The notes: generated by a model from the letters alone, not told the origin. A stretch of DNA of 64,000 bases from Trichaptum fuscoviolaceum (GCA_910574455.1 CAJSYZ010000012.1:2349317-2413316); one strand, 5' to 3'; positions 33,930-44,114 are shown, numbered from the stretch's first letter. Numbers and translations: made by a program.

Positions 33930-36900
33930 TTACCCCCCTCCAAAGGCGCAACTCCGGGGCGCCAAGCTTGAATCTTGCTCAGGTCACAGAGCTCGATAGC
34001 GTTGACTTCTCGAGGGGCGTCCGGGTGTTTTCGATAGAAACTGCGAATTTTAGCCTTTGCATTACCCATATCCTTTGCGGGAATCCATGTATCTTCCGCG
34101 CTCGAATATCCCTTCCATCGTACCAAATATTCAAATCTCCGTCTAAACCGTCTAGCATCCAGAACCTCTTCCACCTCGTACTCCAGATCTCCTTCTACTT
34201 CGACTGGGGGCGGCGGGGGTTGCGTTCGACCGGGAATGTCGTCTACGTGGTATGGCGAGAGCAGCGATACGTGAAATACGGGATGAATCTTCAGCGACGC
34301 GGGGAGTTCGAGTTCGTAGGTGAGGTCACTTAGCTTTGCCTTCACTTTATACGGCCCTAGTCGTTTCGGTAATAATTTGCGCGCTCCTGGTCGCCGAACG
34401 TTCGTCGCCTCAAGCCATACTTTATCCCCGACTGCGTACTGCGGGGCCTCGTTCCTGGCCTGATCGTAGTGCTGCTTCATGCGCTCTGCCGCAACCTCCA
34501 AAGCCGCTCTTGCCTCTTCCTGTGCCTGCTGAAGCTCCTGTAGTCGTGCGTCCGCGGCGGGGACCGTGGACAGGCCGTCGCTCGGGGCAATCGTGAATTC
34601 GGGATTGTAGCCGTAGACAAGCGCGAACGGGGATTGTCGTGTTGCCGCGTGCGCTTTCGTGTTGTGCGCGAATTCTGCCATTGGGAGTAATCCGGCCCAG
34701 TTTTCTTGTCGTGTATCTATGAAAGCCCGTAAATATTGTTCCAGTTCTTGGTTTACCCTTTCGGTTTGCCCATCCGTCTGCGGGTGATACGCAGTCGACG
34801 TGGTACCCTTGATACCGAGTCGGGAAAAAAGGGCTTTCATGAACTGCGTGACAAACTGTGGTCCTCGGTCGGATATGATCTGGCGGGGGGTTCCGTGCAG
34901 CTTCCAGACGTGCTGCAGGAATAGTTCCGCAGTTTCCGGTGCATCAATGTCAGACGTGGTCGGGATAAAATGCGCTTGCTTGGTGAGACGGTCGACCACC
35001 ACGAAAATTGCGTCGTAATCCTCAGATCGGGGGAGCTGGGTGATGAAATCGCACGAAATCGCCTGCCAGGGGCCCTGCGGGATTTCGTTCGGTTGCAGGA
35101 ATCCTACCGGGCGTTGGGATCGGTTCTTCGTGCGTGCGCAGGTATCGCATCCCGAAACGTATCGTTCTACGAAGTTAGACATCCCGGGCCACCAGTAGTT
35201 GCGGCTTACCATCTCAAACGTTTTCCAACGTCCAGGATGTCCGGCAGGGAGACTGTCGTGGTAAGTCTTCACCACATCCCGGCGAATGGTCTCGTCTTTC
35301 GGGACGTAAACCTTACCCTGGTACAGGATGAGGCCTTCCTCGGTGCTCCAGTCCTCAAGTTCCTTGGTCAGGACTCGAGGCGCCTTGGACTTGACCAACT
35401 CGATTGCGTCCACCAGTTCGTCTTCATACTGATCTGACTTACGAATGCGTCGTAGGAGGGCCTGATCCCCGTGTACCTGTGTCATTCCCCGACGAATTGC
35501 TTTTAGTCGAAACATTTCGGGGGTCAAGAGGGTCCGTCCCGTGTTGTCTTCGCCTTCGGGTTGAAGATCGACGCGTCGTGACATTGCGTCGGGTTTGCCC
35601 CCGAGTCGCCCTGGGCGATGGCGAATCGTAAAGTCGAAGCGAGTGAGGAACAGACTCCACCGGGCTTGGCGTCGCGTCAGCGTTCGGGATTCAGAGAAAT
35701 ATAGCAGATTCTTGTGATCAGACACGATATCGAGTTTATGACTCGCACCTTCGAGATAATGTCGCCACTCGTCAAGAGCTCTAATAATCGCGAGTAGCTC
35801 CTTGTCATAAATCTCGTAGTTGCGTTCCGCATCGTTGAGGGATTTCGAGAAAAAGGCAACCGGATGTATCAGCCCGTCGTCGCCTTCCTGGGACAAGACC
35901 GCGCCGGTCGCGAAATCAGAGGCGTCGCATTCCACGATGAATTGTCGCGACATGTCTGGCATCATCAGGACGGGGGCGGTCGTGAACATGCGCTTGAGAT
36001 AGTCGAAAGTGAACTGCTGGTTTTCTGTCCAGGCCCAGCGAACGTCCTTCTTCAGCAGCGTCGTGAGCGGTTTGACGATGTGCGAGAAATCCCAAATGAA
36101 GCGTCGATAGAAATTCGCGAACCCGAGGAAGGCTTGAATGTCTTTCACCTTTTTCGGGGTAGGCCAGTCGAGGACCGCCTGTACCTTGGCGGGATCCATC
36201 GCCACCTTTCCCTGCGAAATAATCATCCCGAGATACTCGACGGAAGTCTGTTTGAATTTGCACTTTTCGGGTTTGCAGAACAAGTCGTTTTCGCGTAGCC
36301 GTTTAAGGACTTCCCGTACGTGTTCATCGTGCTGCGATTCATCTTCGGAAAAGATTAGCAAGTCGTCAAGATAGATGATCACGTATACTCCAATGAGGTC
36401 TTTGAAGATATCGTTCATCATGTGCTGGAAGGTCGCTGGGGCATTCGTGAGCCCGAATGTCATCACCGTTGGTTCGAAATGTCCTGCCTGAGTCCGAAAT
36501 GCAGCCTTCCACTCGTCGCCTTGCTTCAGTCGCACATTGTGGTAGCCCCATCGTAAATCTAGAGTCGTGAAAACCTTCGCCTTTTGCAGCGCGTCTACGA
36601 GTTCCATCGTGAGGGGAAGCGGGTATCGATTCTTGACCGTGATGTCGTTCAGTCGTCGGTAATCGACTACCATGCGCAAGGTTCCATCCTTTTTCTTGAT
36701 AAAGAAGACGGGAGCCGCTGCAGGGGATTTCGAAGGTTGTATGTACCCCTTGCGCAGGTTTTCGTCAACGAATTCGCGAAGGGCATCGCGTTCGGCTGGG
36801 GCCAAGGGATAGATTTTGCTGTACGGGGGAACCTTCCCGGGTTCTAAATCTATGGCGTGGTCATACGGCTTGCGCAGTGGAAGCCTTTCGGATTCAACTT

Positions 36901-37969
36901 TCGAGAAAACGTCGGCAAACTCACGGAATTCGGGGGGAACTAGTTCTTCGAAGGTTTTCTCGCCTTCCTTCACCGCAGACTTCTCAGCGATGGCCTGGGA
37001 GTGGGTGTACGAGGCGGCAATTTTGTACGCGAAATGGTCGTCCGTCGTGACGAAGTAGGATTCGGCGTCGTGGTACTGGTCCCAATATTTTTCTGAGTAC
37101 CGAAATCCCGGTGGGACAGCTTCCCATTCGGCCTGGGTCCTGTCGGGCCCCCAGGGGGTCTCGACTTCTTCTGCTATGGCGAGGCGGGGAAGCGGGACCA
37201 GGCGTTGCTGGTTGTCACACTGGGGCGGGCAGCGGTTGAGATCGACCACATCGTTGGTCCAGTCAATGGTTGGGTTATGGTGCCGCAACCAGTCGATCCC
37301 CATGATAATATCGTCGTCGCCAATATCCGCGACGGCCATGGTCAACTGTTCTAAGTGTCCCTTCATCTCGACATTGAGGACTACTTCCTTGGTGATGCGT
37401 CCAATCGCGTTCGGGGAATTGTCTGCGTTTCGCAAAAGTATCGGGATTACCAAGTCCCGGGTCTGGAGTCCGTGTCGCGAAACGTAGCGGGAATTTATGA
37501 AAGTTCCCGACGCACCGCTGTCTAACATTACTGTGGCTAAGGCATCCGTCTTTCCGTCGCTAACCTGTACCGGGAACTTCAAATGTCGTCGAAGACGACG
37601 GTCTATTGTAGAGATGGTTAAATACAAGGGACCATTATTAAGAGAGTTCTTCGGCCACAAGGGCGGTTGGGTCGTATAGGGCGCGACTGAGCAATACGAC
37701 CCTACTGAAAATCCGCTGGGGGCGGGGCTTCGGGATTGTGAACGTTCTTGGCGGCGGGCGTCATGGCGGCGAATGCGTTCTGTAGCACGGACTGCTGCAC
37801 ATTCTGGACGTACTGTTCCGCCATACGTTTGAGCGTTTCTTCGAACGACTGGAGCGCGGGGGGTGATGGGCTCGACGGGGACGTGGATTTCGTCGCCTTT
37901 AGGTTTCGGGATGGCGGTCGCGTTGGGCAATCGCTCACCAAATGGTCTTTCTCTCCGCAGTAGTAGCAT
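33782..37969 (-). CDS. pol: Ty3/gypsy Pol polyprotein with chromodomain
   Basis: 1395 aa counted from the first ATG; in translation it would more likely be reached from gag. Domains by residue: aspartic protease near 145-165 with LDSGASGTF; reverse transcriptase about 370-545 with YLDD at 533-536; RNase H about 675-760 with CDAS, KELLA and SDHKNL (D682, E724, D751); integrase zinc motif H904, H911, C941, C944; integrase core D974, D1034, E1070; chromodomain near 1240-1300 (EVEEVLDARRFRRRFEYLVRWKGYSS). All catalytic residues expected of the family are present. The chromodomain places it among chromoviruses, which target heterochromatin marks (established knowledge). The frame overlaps gag by 268 nt in the -1 frame. 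Its C-terminus reads through the polypurine tract and about 49 codons of the 3' LTR. Confidence 0.97.
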   Translation of the reverse strand: MLLLRRERPFGERLPNATAIPKPKGDEIHVPVEPITPRAPVVRRNAQTYGGTVRPECAAVRATERIRRHDARRQERSQSRSPAPSGFSVGSYCSVAPYTTQPPLWPKNSLNNGPLYLTISTIDRRLRRHLKFPVQVSDGKTDALATVMLDSGASGTFINSRYVSRHGLQTRDLVIPILLRNADNSPNAIGRITKEVVLNVEMKGHLEQLTMAVADIGDDDIIMGIDWLRHHNPTIDWTNDVVDLNRCPPQCDNQQRLVPLPRLAIAEEVETPWGPDRTQAEWEAVPPGFRYSEKYWDQYHDAESYFVTTDDHFAYKIAASYTHSQAIAEKSAVKEGEKTFEELVPPEFREFADVFSKVESERLPLRKPYDHAIDLEPGKVPPYSKIYPLAPAERDALREFVDENLRKGYIQPSKSPAAAPVFFIKKKDGTLRMVVDYRRLNDITVKNRYPLPLTMELVDALQKAKVFTTLDLRWGYHNVRLKQGDEWKAAFRTQAGHFEPTVMTFGLTNAPATFQHMMNDIFKDLIGVYVIIYLDDLLIFSEDESQHDEHVREVLKRLRENDLFCKPEKCKFKQTSVEYLGMIISQGKVAMDPAKVQAVLDWPTPKKVKDIQAFLGFANFYRRFIWDFSHIVKPLTTLLKKDVRWAWTENQQFTFDYLKRMFTTAPVLMMPDMSRQFIVECDASDFATGAVLSQEGDDGLIHPVAFFSKSLNDAERNYEIYDKELLAIIRALDEWRHYLEGASHKLDIVSDHKNLLYFSESRTLTRRQARWSLFLTRFDFTIRHRPGRLGGKPDAMSRRVDLQPEGEDNTGRTLLTPEMFRLKAIRRGMTQVHGDQALLRRIRKSDQYEDELVDAIELVKSKAPRVLTKELEDWSTEEGLILYQGKVYVPKDETIRRDVVKTYHDSLPAGHPGRWKTFEMVSRNYWWPGMSNFVERYVSGCDTCARTKNRSQRPVGFLQPNEIPQGPWQAISCDFITQLPRSEDYDAIFVVVDRLTKQAHFIPTTSDIDAPETAELFLQHVWKLHGTPRQIISDRGPQFVTQFMKALFSRLGIKGTTSTAYHPQTDGQTERVNQELEQYLRAFIDTRQENWAGLLPMAEFAHNTKAHAATRQSPFALVYGYNPEFTIAPSDGLSTVPAADARLQELQQAQEEARAALEVAAERMKQHYDQARNEAPQYAVGDKVWLEATNVRRPGARKLLPKRLGPYKVKAKLSDLTYELELPASLKIHPVFHVSLLSPYHVDDIPGRTQPPPPPVEVEGDLEYEVEEVLDARRFRRRFEYLVRWKGYSSAEDTWIPAKDMGNAKAKIRSFYRKHPDAPREVNAIELCDLSKIQAWRPGVAPLEGGNVEIPGSFSHFPHFPAKDPDMSRQTRGENPAIGFPARNLIPESHDPMLT
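33930..33952 (-). other. Polypurine tract of the Ty3 element
   Basis: Minus strand TTTGGAGGGGGGTAA directly 5' of the LTR TGTCGAG; site of plus-strand priming. It also lies within the pol reading frame. Confidence 0.8.
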
Positions 37970-38910
37970 AGTCCCTTACTCCTGCGCTCCCGGCGCACCC
38001 TGTCAATCTCCATTGCGTTGGGATCCTTCGTCGAGCTTGCGCCCGCAGTCGGGATCGTACGCGGAGCTGAACTAGTGGTGCCGGGATTGCTTCGGGGCGT
38101 AGCCGCTGGCTTTGATACTGGTCCATAGGCGTGTGCGAGCCTTAGCTTCTCGTCCGTCTCGGAAACCCAGTTGACGTAGGCATCAAATTTCATATCCTTC
38201 GCCTCTGTGCTGGCGATGTGCTGGCGAACCTGGTCTTTGAGTCCCTTCCGGAACATGTCGAGGTAGATGACATCCGTCGTTGCGTCCTTGGGCCACCCGG
38301 TGAGGGCTTGGAGGGCACGGAATTGCGACGCAAACTCGGCGACCGTTCCTGTCTGGCGTAGGCGCATCAGCTTGTCGGCTGCGGCTTTGTCTGCATCGAT
38401 TTCCCCGTAAGAGGCGCGAAGGGCGGCGAACAGGGCCTCCAGGCTGGCGGCTTCTGGCGGAGTCGGGATGTCCTGGAGTCGATCTAGAATGGGTCGTGCC
38501 CAGTCTTGCGCCGGCCCCCGCAGTAGCATCAGAGCAAATGCGACCTTGCGGGTTTCGTCTAGTCCCGGATGTTGTCCGAACAGGTAGAGCTTAATCTGGT
38601 GAATCCAGTTCTCCAGCTTGGCTCGTTCGCCTTCGAAGGTGTCGGGAAGCTTCATCTTGAGCCCGGCTCCGCCCCCAGACGGGGAGGCGGGCTGACTCGC
38701 GATTTGGGCTTCTAACGCCCGGTTGGCGTGCTTGAGCTGGGCGACTGTGTTCTGGACCTGATTGTGTTCGTTGACTAGCTTGGAGTAGCGCTTTTCGAGG
38801 GTGTCGAGGCGATCAAGGATGGGCTGGAGTTTGTCTTCCTCCATCGAGGAGCTAGGGGACGGGAAAGCGAAGGTGTCTGCGAGTCCTCCCCATTCCTGGT
38901 GGGACGACAT
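37702..38910 (-). CDS. gag: Ty3/gypsy Gag with zinc knuckle
   Basis: 402 aa, starting MSSHQEWGGLADTF. An N-terminal coiled coil (residues about 28-75: LDRLDTLEKRYSKLVNEHN...) is followed by a retrotransposon gag capsid domain (about 85-265: LKMKLPDTFEGERAKLENWI...). The nucleocapsid has one CCHC knuckle, CYYCGEKDHLVSDC (C-x2-C-x4-H-x4-C), near residue 315-330. The tail is Pro/Ser-rich. It ends in the pol overlap; pol lies in the -1 frame, so Pol would need frameshifting or another bypass of the gag stop. No classical X-XXY-YYZ slippery site was identified with confidence in the overlap. Confidence 0.95.
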   Translation of the reverse strand: MSSHQEWGGLADTFAFPSPSSSMEEDKLQPILDRLDTLEKRYSKLVNEHNQVQNTVAQLKHANRALEAQIASQPASPSGGGAGLKMKLPDTFEGERAKLENWIHQIKLYLFGQHPGLDETRKVAFALMLLRGPAQDWARPILDRLQDIPTPPEAASLEALFAALRASYGEIDADKAAADKLMRLRQTGTVAEFASQFRALQALTGWPKDATTDVIYLDMFRKGLKDQVRQHIASTEAKDMKFDAYVNWVSETDEKLRLAHAYGPVSKPAATPRSNPGTTSSAPRTIPTAGASSTKDPNAMEIDRVRRERRSKGLCYYCGEKDHLVSDCPTRPPSRNLKATKSTSPSSPSPPALQSFEETLKRMAEQYVQNVQQSVLQNAFAAMTPAAKNVHNPEAPPPADFQ

Positions 38911-38999
38911 CGCGGGTCGGCGGTACGGGTGCGGGGGTAGAAGTAAAGAGCGTGAGGGTGTCGAGTCCGAGCGGCGGTGAGCCAGGACTTTTGACCTAA

Positions 39000-39817
39000 T
39001 GTTACGACCGTCGGGAATTGTAGCGGGAAACAGTTTCGGGAAACTGGAATTCGCGACAAGAACCCGCGTTCGGGAATCTGGATTCGCGACTGGGAACGAG
39101 CGTGGGAATTCAGGCGGGAAACGCGCGGGATTCTATCCAGGCGCGTCGCGGGATTCTCAAGGCCAGCTAGGACTCTTCACTGCTTTGAACGTCAAGTAAG
39201 CGGATCCCTAAGGAAGCACTCCACAAGTAAGTATTGCGCAACTAACTACACAGGAGAAAAGAGAGAGATCGCACCTAAGGAAGCACTCCACAAGAGGTCA
39301 AAAGTGGGGTGCTCCTTACGATGCCTACAGCTATTTATCTACTTCGTAAAGACTGTATAGTTAATCTACGCTAAGTGTCCTTGCGCAATGCGCACCTATC
39401 TACTACAAACGATACATGCTACGACTGCACTGCTAGGCATGTCTATCCCGTCTCTCCAGATGGCTACGGCCTGCCCGTGGACGTCAGCGTCCGGTCCGGG
39501 GCCGCGACTAGCCAGACTAGGTATGCCAGACTGTTGCAGGTCGTCACCTTGAGGTACTAACGGATTAATGAGCGTATGTTGATAAGTGAATGTACGTGTG
39601 CCGTGGCGGGTCGTCGTAAATGAGTGTGTGTATGCGTGCATGGTTGCCGGGACGGTGGTGCGGGATAAGTCACGTGAGCATGGGATCGTGCGATTCGGGA
39701 ATGAGGTTTCGCGCGGGGAATCCAATGGCGGGATTCTCCCCGCGGGTTTGTCTGCTCATGTCGGGATCCTTGGCGGGAAAGTGCGGGAAATGAGAAAAGG
39801 AGCCCGGGATCTCGACA
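39000..39817 (-). repeat. 5' LTR of the Ty3 element
   Basis: 818 bp, one difference from the other LTR found by eye. The sequence just inside (minus strand TTAGGTCAAAAGTCCTGG) does not start with the usual TGG of a tRNA 3'-end primer site. Confidence 0.97.
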
Positions 39818-40242
39818 GTTAACTTGTTGTCGAATCCCTCTTTCTTCACTGAATCAAACTGGGAAAAGGTTCGATCCCGCCTCCAAGCTTACGATGCCAG
39901 TACAGATATCGATACGAGAAAGAACACCGAACTTGTTGGATCGGGTATCACTGGCAGGGACTTTTCCTTGTATTTTGACGTTGTAGATGCAGATTCGACC
40001 TGCGAGAAAGCGTATGACGAAGGCGCTGATAATTGGGAAGACGGAACCAACGGAACCGACGATAAGGGCGAAGAGCGTGAGGGGGCTGAGTATAGAGGCG
40101 AGGTGGAAGGTGATGCAGAGGACGAGCATGCTAATGCTGAGGGTGACGACAACCTGAGCGAGAGCGGGGACGAGGGTGTTGACAAGATTGAGGGCGAGGG
40201 CGAGGGCGAGGGCGAGGGCGAGGGCGAGGGCGAGGGCGAGGG

Positions 40243-40302
<60 letters not shown>

Positions 40303-40378
40303 TTTAGGTGGAGATGGTGATCATGAGGAGGACGACGCTTCAAAATGGGATTCGGCTACGGACTGCGTAGACTTCTAA
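39818..40378 (+). pseudogene. Orphan gene D, 3' part with acidic repeat tail
   Basis: Continues the frame broken at 33111. Begins with the right GTTAA duplication (39818-39822), then LLSNPSFFTESNWEKVRSRL and an increasingly acidic tail ending at the stop at 40376-40378. The tail contains twelve exact GAGGGC units (40190-40261) followed by six GAGGAC and one GAGGAT (40262-40303), encoding (EG)12(ED)7. Such acidic C-termini occur in many nuclear and chromatin proteins, but I infer no function from this alone. A 184-aa frame starting at 39824 exists on its own; whether it is expressed from the Ty3 LTR side is unknown. Confidence 0.65.
40190..40303 (+). repeat. Hexanucleotide minisatellite (GAGGGC)12(GAGGAC)6GAGGAT
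   Basis: Perfect hexamer array inside the coding tail of gene D. Antisense frames read Pro-Arg repeats and are not genes. Confidence 0.95.
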
Positions 40379-41251
40379 GGGCAAATCGATCACTGGTGAG
40401 CCTCTTCTTTTCGTTTCTGTCCGTGCACTCAATATTATATTAGCATCGACTTGCAGAGCAGCCTTCGTTTCTACTGGTACGCCAAAGAACATGCAGAATT
40501 GAAGGCACGGCAGCGAAATGTGGCCTGCCACTGCCCGTCACGGCAGAGGTTCGGGATAATGTCGTGGCGGATCCCATGATTGCGACTGCTATGCTTAGTC
40601 TTGCGTAAATGACTGATGTACTTGAACGCTGAGGCACTGATAGCTACATAATGTTGTCTTATATATTTCTGATGCAATGAAATACTTGGATCGTTCTTAT
40701 GCACTTAGACTCTTGAGCACTGCAATTCGTCTTACAACACTTATGTACTGCTGTAATTAAAGGATGATACACTGGAGCACTGGGGTGCTGAATGCCTGAA
40801 ACACTTAGAGCACTGATTCAGCCATCTTTCCTTATTTAAGCCAGCCCGCACTTATTTCAGCCAACTTGTCCTGAATAATGGGAGGACATGCATGAATAAG
40901 TGAAGCTTGCCTTATTTAAGACTTCAGTCTCTCAGGACGTTTAAGTAACACTTAAGTCACTTTCAGCAGAAAGTAGTTTCCCTGATGATCATCGGAGTGT
41001 GAACTTACTTACTACTAGTACTAAGTGATATACTAGTAGAGAGCAAGACAATCTGTCCCATACACTATACCACTGGCATTAGTCCTGAGATAAACGCCAT
41101 GCACAACATGAAGCTGAGCCAATAGATCTCTTTTCTGTTCGAAATAAACCACATTAAAACAATAAACAGGAGAAAGAAAACATGAAAAAGAACTTTACCA
41201 CGACGGAGGACAATACGAGCAAAAGGCATTAATCGGCTTCCGAATAATCTG
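40379..41251. other. Spacer with inverted relative of the dispersed repeat
   Basis: No gene recognised. About 40720-40990 is AT-rich with CTTATTTAAG and GCACTG words and ends with AGTTTCCCTGATG, the complement of the start of the dispersed repeat (CATCAGGGAAACT). I read it as a diverged copy in inverse orientation. A few ACTACTAGTACTA words follow near 41010-41040. Confidence 0.45.
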
Positions 41252-43185
41252 TCATACATCACTTCCACCATTAGAAGTGCTCTCCGACGGACCATTCTTC
41301 GGGAGACTGCGTGACGGTTTTTCGCTCGCTTCCTTCAACCTGAAACTCTGGAACGCCCCAAAAGCGCTTATAAGAAGCAGAACCATGTACACCACATTTC
41401 CTCCGAGGAAGCGAGATTGGATGGAGTACGCGAAAAGGCTCGTGACGAATGCAGGAGCGAGAGCTTGCCCCAGTGATTGCACAATCAGCGCGATGCCCTG
41501 AGACGCTGGTCAGTTCAAGAACATAATATCATACGCGAGATATAATAAGCTTACAGAAACGGTGGCAAGTGCCTCGGGCACCGGAGATGAGTCAACGATC
41601 AGTATCTGAGAGGTCGCTATGAAAATAATGAGCCAACGACAGTGGATATACATGGCATTTAAACGACTTACGCCAAACGAGTGCTCCAATCGCCCATATG
41701 ATATAGAAAATGCCGAACACAAACCGGTATGCGAGTGTTCCCGAACCGTAACTATCTGTACGGGCCATCCAGTTCAAGATCGGCAGAAACACGATACTCG
41801 CTGGCCACATGACCATCCCGACCTGGTATGTCCTCAACACACCAAAGCGTCGTTGAATGGGGGCACTGACGATGATCAAGAGGATGATGAGCACTGCCCG
41901 GAGTGCCATGTCTGCGCCGATCTCGGCTTCAGAGAGCCCGAGACCCCCGGAATCCGGAGGTGTGAAAGCGTACAAGGGATACAGGGCGAAGAATGACTCA
42001 GACATGAGTGTCATGAAGAAGGTGCTTGTGAGGACAGAAAGAACATGTGATGTTAAGCAGGAACGGTATGAGACGTGCTCAGGTACTGTGGACGCAGACG
42101 GTTCGCTGCATGTCGTGCCAGTCTCACATAGTACGGAGCCTTCCGAATCGTCGGATGCTTTTTCTTTCCGCGAAGGAAGAGTCTACGTACGATTCAACAA
42201 AAGAGCAGTCTAGACGTTGATTTATCCCTTACCTCTTTTAGAGAGAATACACTGTACATCCAAATTATCATGCCAAAGCTACCTGCCACAATTCCAGGTA
42301 AAGCGAAAGGGTAATCTCTCCACAATGGATAATCAAACAAGTTCATGATCCTTTCTGGGTGTGAAAGGAGGCCGCCGAGAGATTGACCGCCCACTTGGCC
42401 TATACGACCAGCCACCTGCATAGATTACAATGAGCGATGCATTGCAGGGAGAATGAGTGCACTAACCTGGAAGGCTGAGAATACGGAGATGCGATGTTGT
42501 TTGTCTGGATACAGCTCTGCTAGCATGACCTTCGTCGACCTGTGGAAAAACGTTTCTACTATTGTCACATTGAAGAGGGTCTACACGCACAATCGAGTAC
42601 CTGCAAAGGCACCTCCTAAACATCGAATAATGATCATCATTCCGTATGTTTTGCTGAATCCAAAGCCTGCAGTAGAGATAGCCATCCCAACAGCACCATA
42701 CAGGACGACTGGCTTTCGTCCAAAGCGGTCAGAGGCGTACGTCCAAGGCAAGACTAGACACTGGGGTTGGAAAGCGTGTCAGCGAGAATAGCAGCATAGC
42801 ATACCCGTTACAAGACCAAGAATGGCAAACAAGGATTCAATAAGCCCCGAGTAGAATCCGACTTCCTCAGGTGAATTGACAATTCCGCATTCAAGAATCA
42901 TCTGGTCTGTGCCCCGTGAGAAGTACCTGAAACTGCGGATAAAGTGAACTCACTTATGAATGGGAAAATAACATCGAAGCAAACCGGTTTGATGAAGGCC
43001 AACCCTAACATAGCGATCAAAGGACTCCATGCGAATGAAGGTGAGCTGTGACTTGAAGTTCAGCGTAACGAAATAGCGCTAGACGTCCAAGTGAAGGCGT
43101 ACCGCCTGTACACTTCAGGCTCCCTTTGAGAAAGGAGTGGGTCCGACTTGCTTTCAGTGAAATCGCTTGTACGCATGTTGGACAT
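41252..43185 (-). CDS. Major facilitator superfamily transporter (copy 3)
   Basis: Paralogue of the gene at 5.9-7.9 kb, same predicted role as a small-molecule exporter. Start at ATG 43185 (MSNMRTSDFTESKSDPLL) or the in-frame ATG 43176. Exon 1 ends before a GTACGC donor and joins SPSFAWSPLIAMLGLAFIKP, mirroring copy 1. Later blocks: GRIGQVGGQSLGGLLSHPE (about 42395), FFMTLMSESFFALYPLYAF (about 42010), SAPIQRRFGVLRTYQVGMVMWP and the final helices IVQSLGQALAPAFVTSLFAYS, QSRFLGGNVVYMVLLLISAF. The stop is at 41252. No frame break found in the parts I followed. The stretch 41690-42075 is about 97% identical in DNA to 6380-6765, whereas flanking exons are only about 75-80% identical. Confidence 0.8.
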
Positions 43186-43740
43186 TTCGTAATGCAATAC
43201 CTCTCCTATTGCTGTGGACGACTAAAGTGTAGTTGGAGGTGGGTCGAGAGGTTAAAAGCGATTGATGACAAGCCGTGTAAATTTGTATATAGTACTCGAG
43301 TCGCGCACCAGCCAAAATGCCGAGTGTTCCAATCCCTCTATGATGATTGGACAATCCATCCTACAAACTGAACGCCCCTTTAACTCAACACTCATGGTGA
43401 GAATACGGAGAGTACATACGAAAGTAGCGGTCCAACCAGGACCAAACGCCATGTAATGTGATCACCTTCCGATAGTTGGCTGGTGCATGGAATGGGGAAC
43501 TAAAGAATTTATTCCGCTTCAATAATGTTTTATCGGGACTATATGTTCCATGATGCGTAGTAGTTAGAAGTTAAGCTGAAACTGTCCTTTGCGATCAGTC
43601 AACAGTTCCGGTGATAGTAGTCATCCGTGTTGTTGTGGTCAATAACGTAAGAGACGCGACGCGACGCGAAGCCGGAGTGCACGTGGAGATATGCCTGTGA
43701 CACTGATACAGCATAAGTCACGATACAAATGTGACTCTTA
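43186..43740. other. Spacer upstream of MFS copy 3
   Basis: No gene recognised; should contain the MFS promoter. A short GACGCGACGCGACGCGAAG run lies near 43655. Confidence 0.4.
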
Positions 43741-44114
43741 CATCAGGGAAACTTCCTTTTGCTTACGGCGACTGACGCGTCCTGATTTGGCTGGCACCTG
43801 TCTGAAGGGTCGCTACTTCGTCTGAAAATACACTGATTGCCTTATCTCACTAAAATAAGGAGTGTTTCAGGATGCAAGCCGTCTCTCAGTGCATCAGAAT
43901 GCAAGTCAGGATTTCAGTGCTCAAGTGTAATACATCAGGAATCGCTTACTAGTACGGCGGCTGTCCTGAAGCTTCAAGTTCCTTACTAGTAGTAAATGGG
44001 TTGAAGTGTTGCCTGGCTGCCTGATGGCCTTAGAACACGGCGTTTCAGGACAAAATCAGTGCATAAGGAGGAAAGTTACACATCAGGCGCTAAGCCAGGC
44101 TCAAGTGAGATTTA
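43741..44114 (+). repeat. Dispersed repeat, copy 2
   Basis: Same orientation as 11447-11833. This copy carries an ACTAGT word insertion near 43945-43995 (TTACTAGTAC, TTACTAGTAGTAA) not present in copy 1. Confidence 0.75.

Larger units (their letters stand above)
33112..39817 (-). mobile_element. Complete Ty3/gypsy chromovirus (LTR retrotransposon)
   Basis: A 6.7-kb element on the minus strand. LTRs of 818 bp (33112-33929 and 39000-39817) start TGTTACGACC and end TCTCGACA, and differ at one position that I could find (33616 t against 39504 c), so insertion is very recent. GTTAA is duplicated on both sides. Order on the minus strand: 5' LTR, gag, pol (protease, reverse transcriptase, RNase H, integrase, chromodomain), polypurine tract, 3' LTR. 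Both frames are open, so it may be autonomous. The insertion lies within a coding exon of orphan gene D. Confidence 0.97.

Noticed and set aside
35439..36847. Plus-strand frames of 60-115 aa opposite pol
   Set aside because: Shadows of the pol reading frame on the minus strand.
40131..40343. Arg-Pro dipeptide repeat frame on the minus strand
   Set aside because: It is the complement of the GAGGGC/GAGGAC array, which is in frame with gene D on the plus strand.
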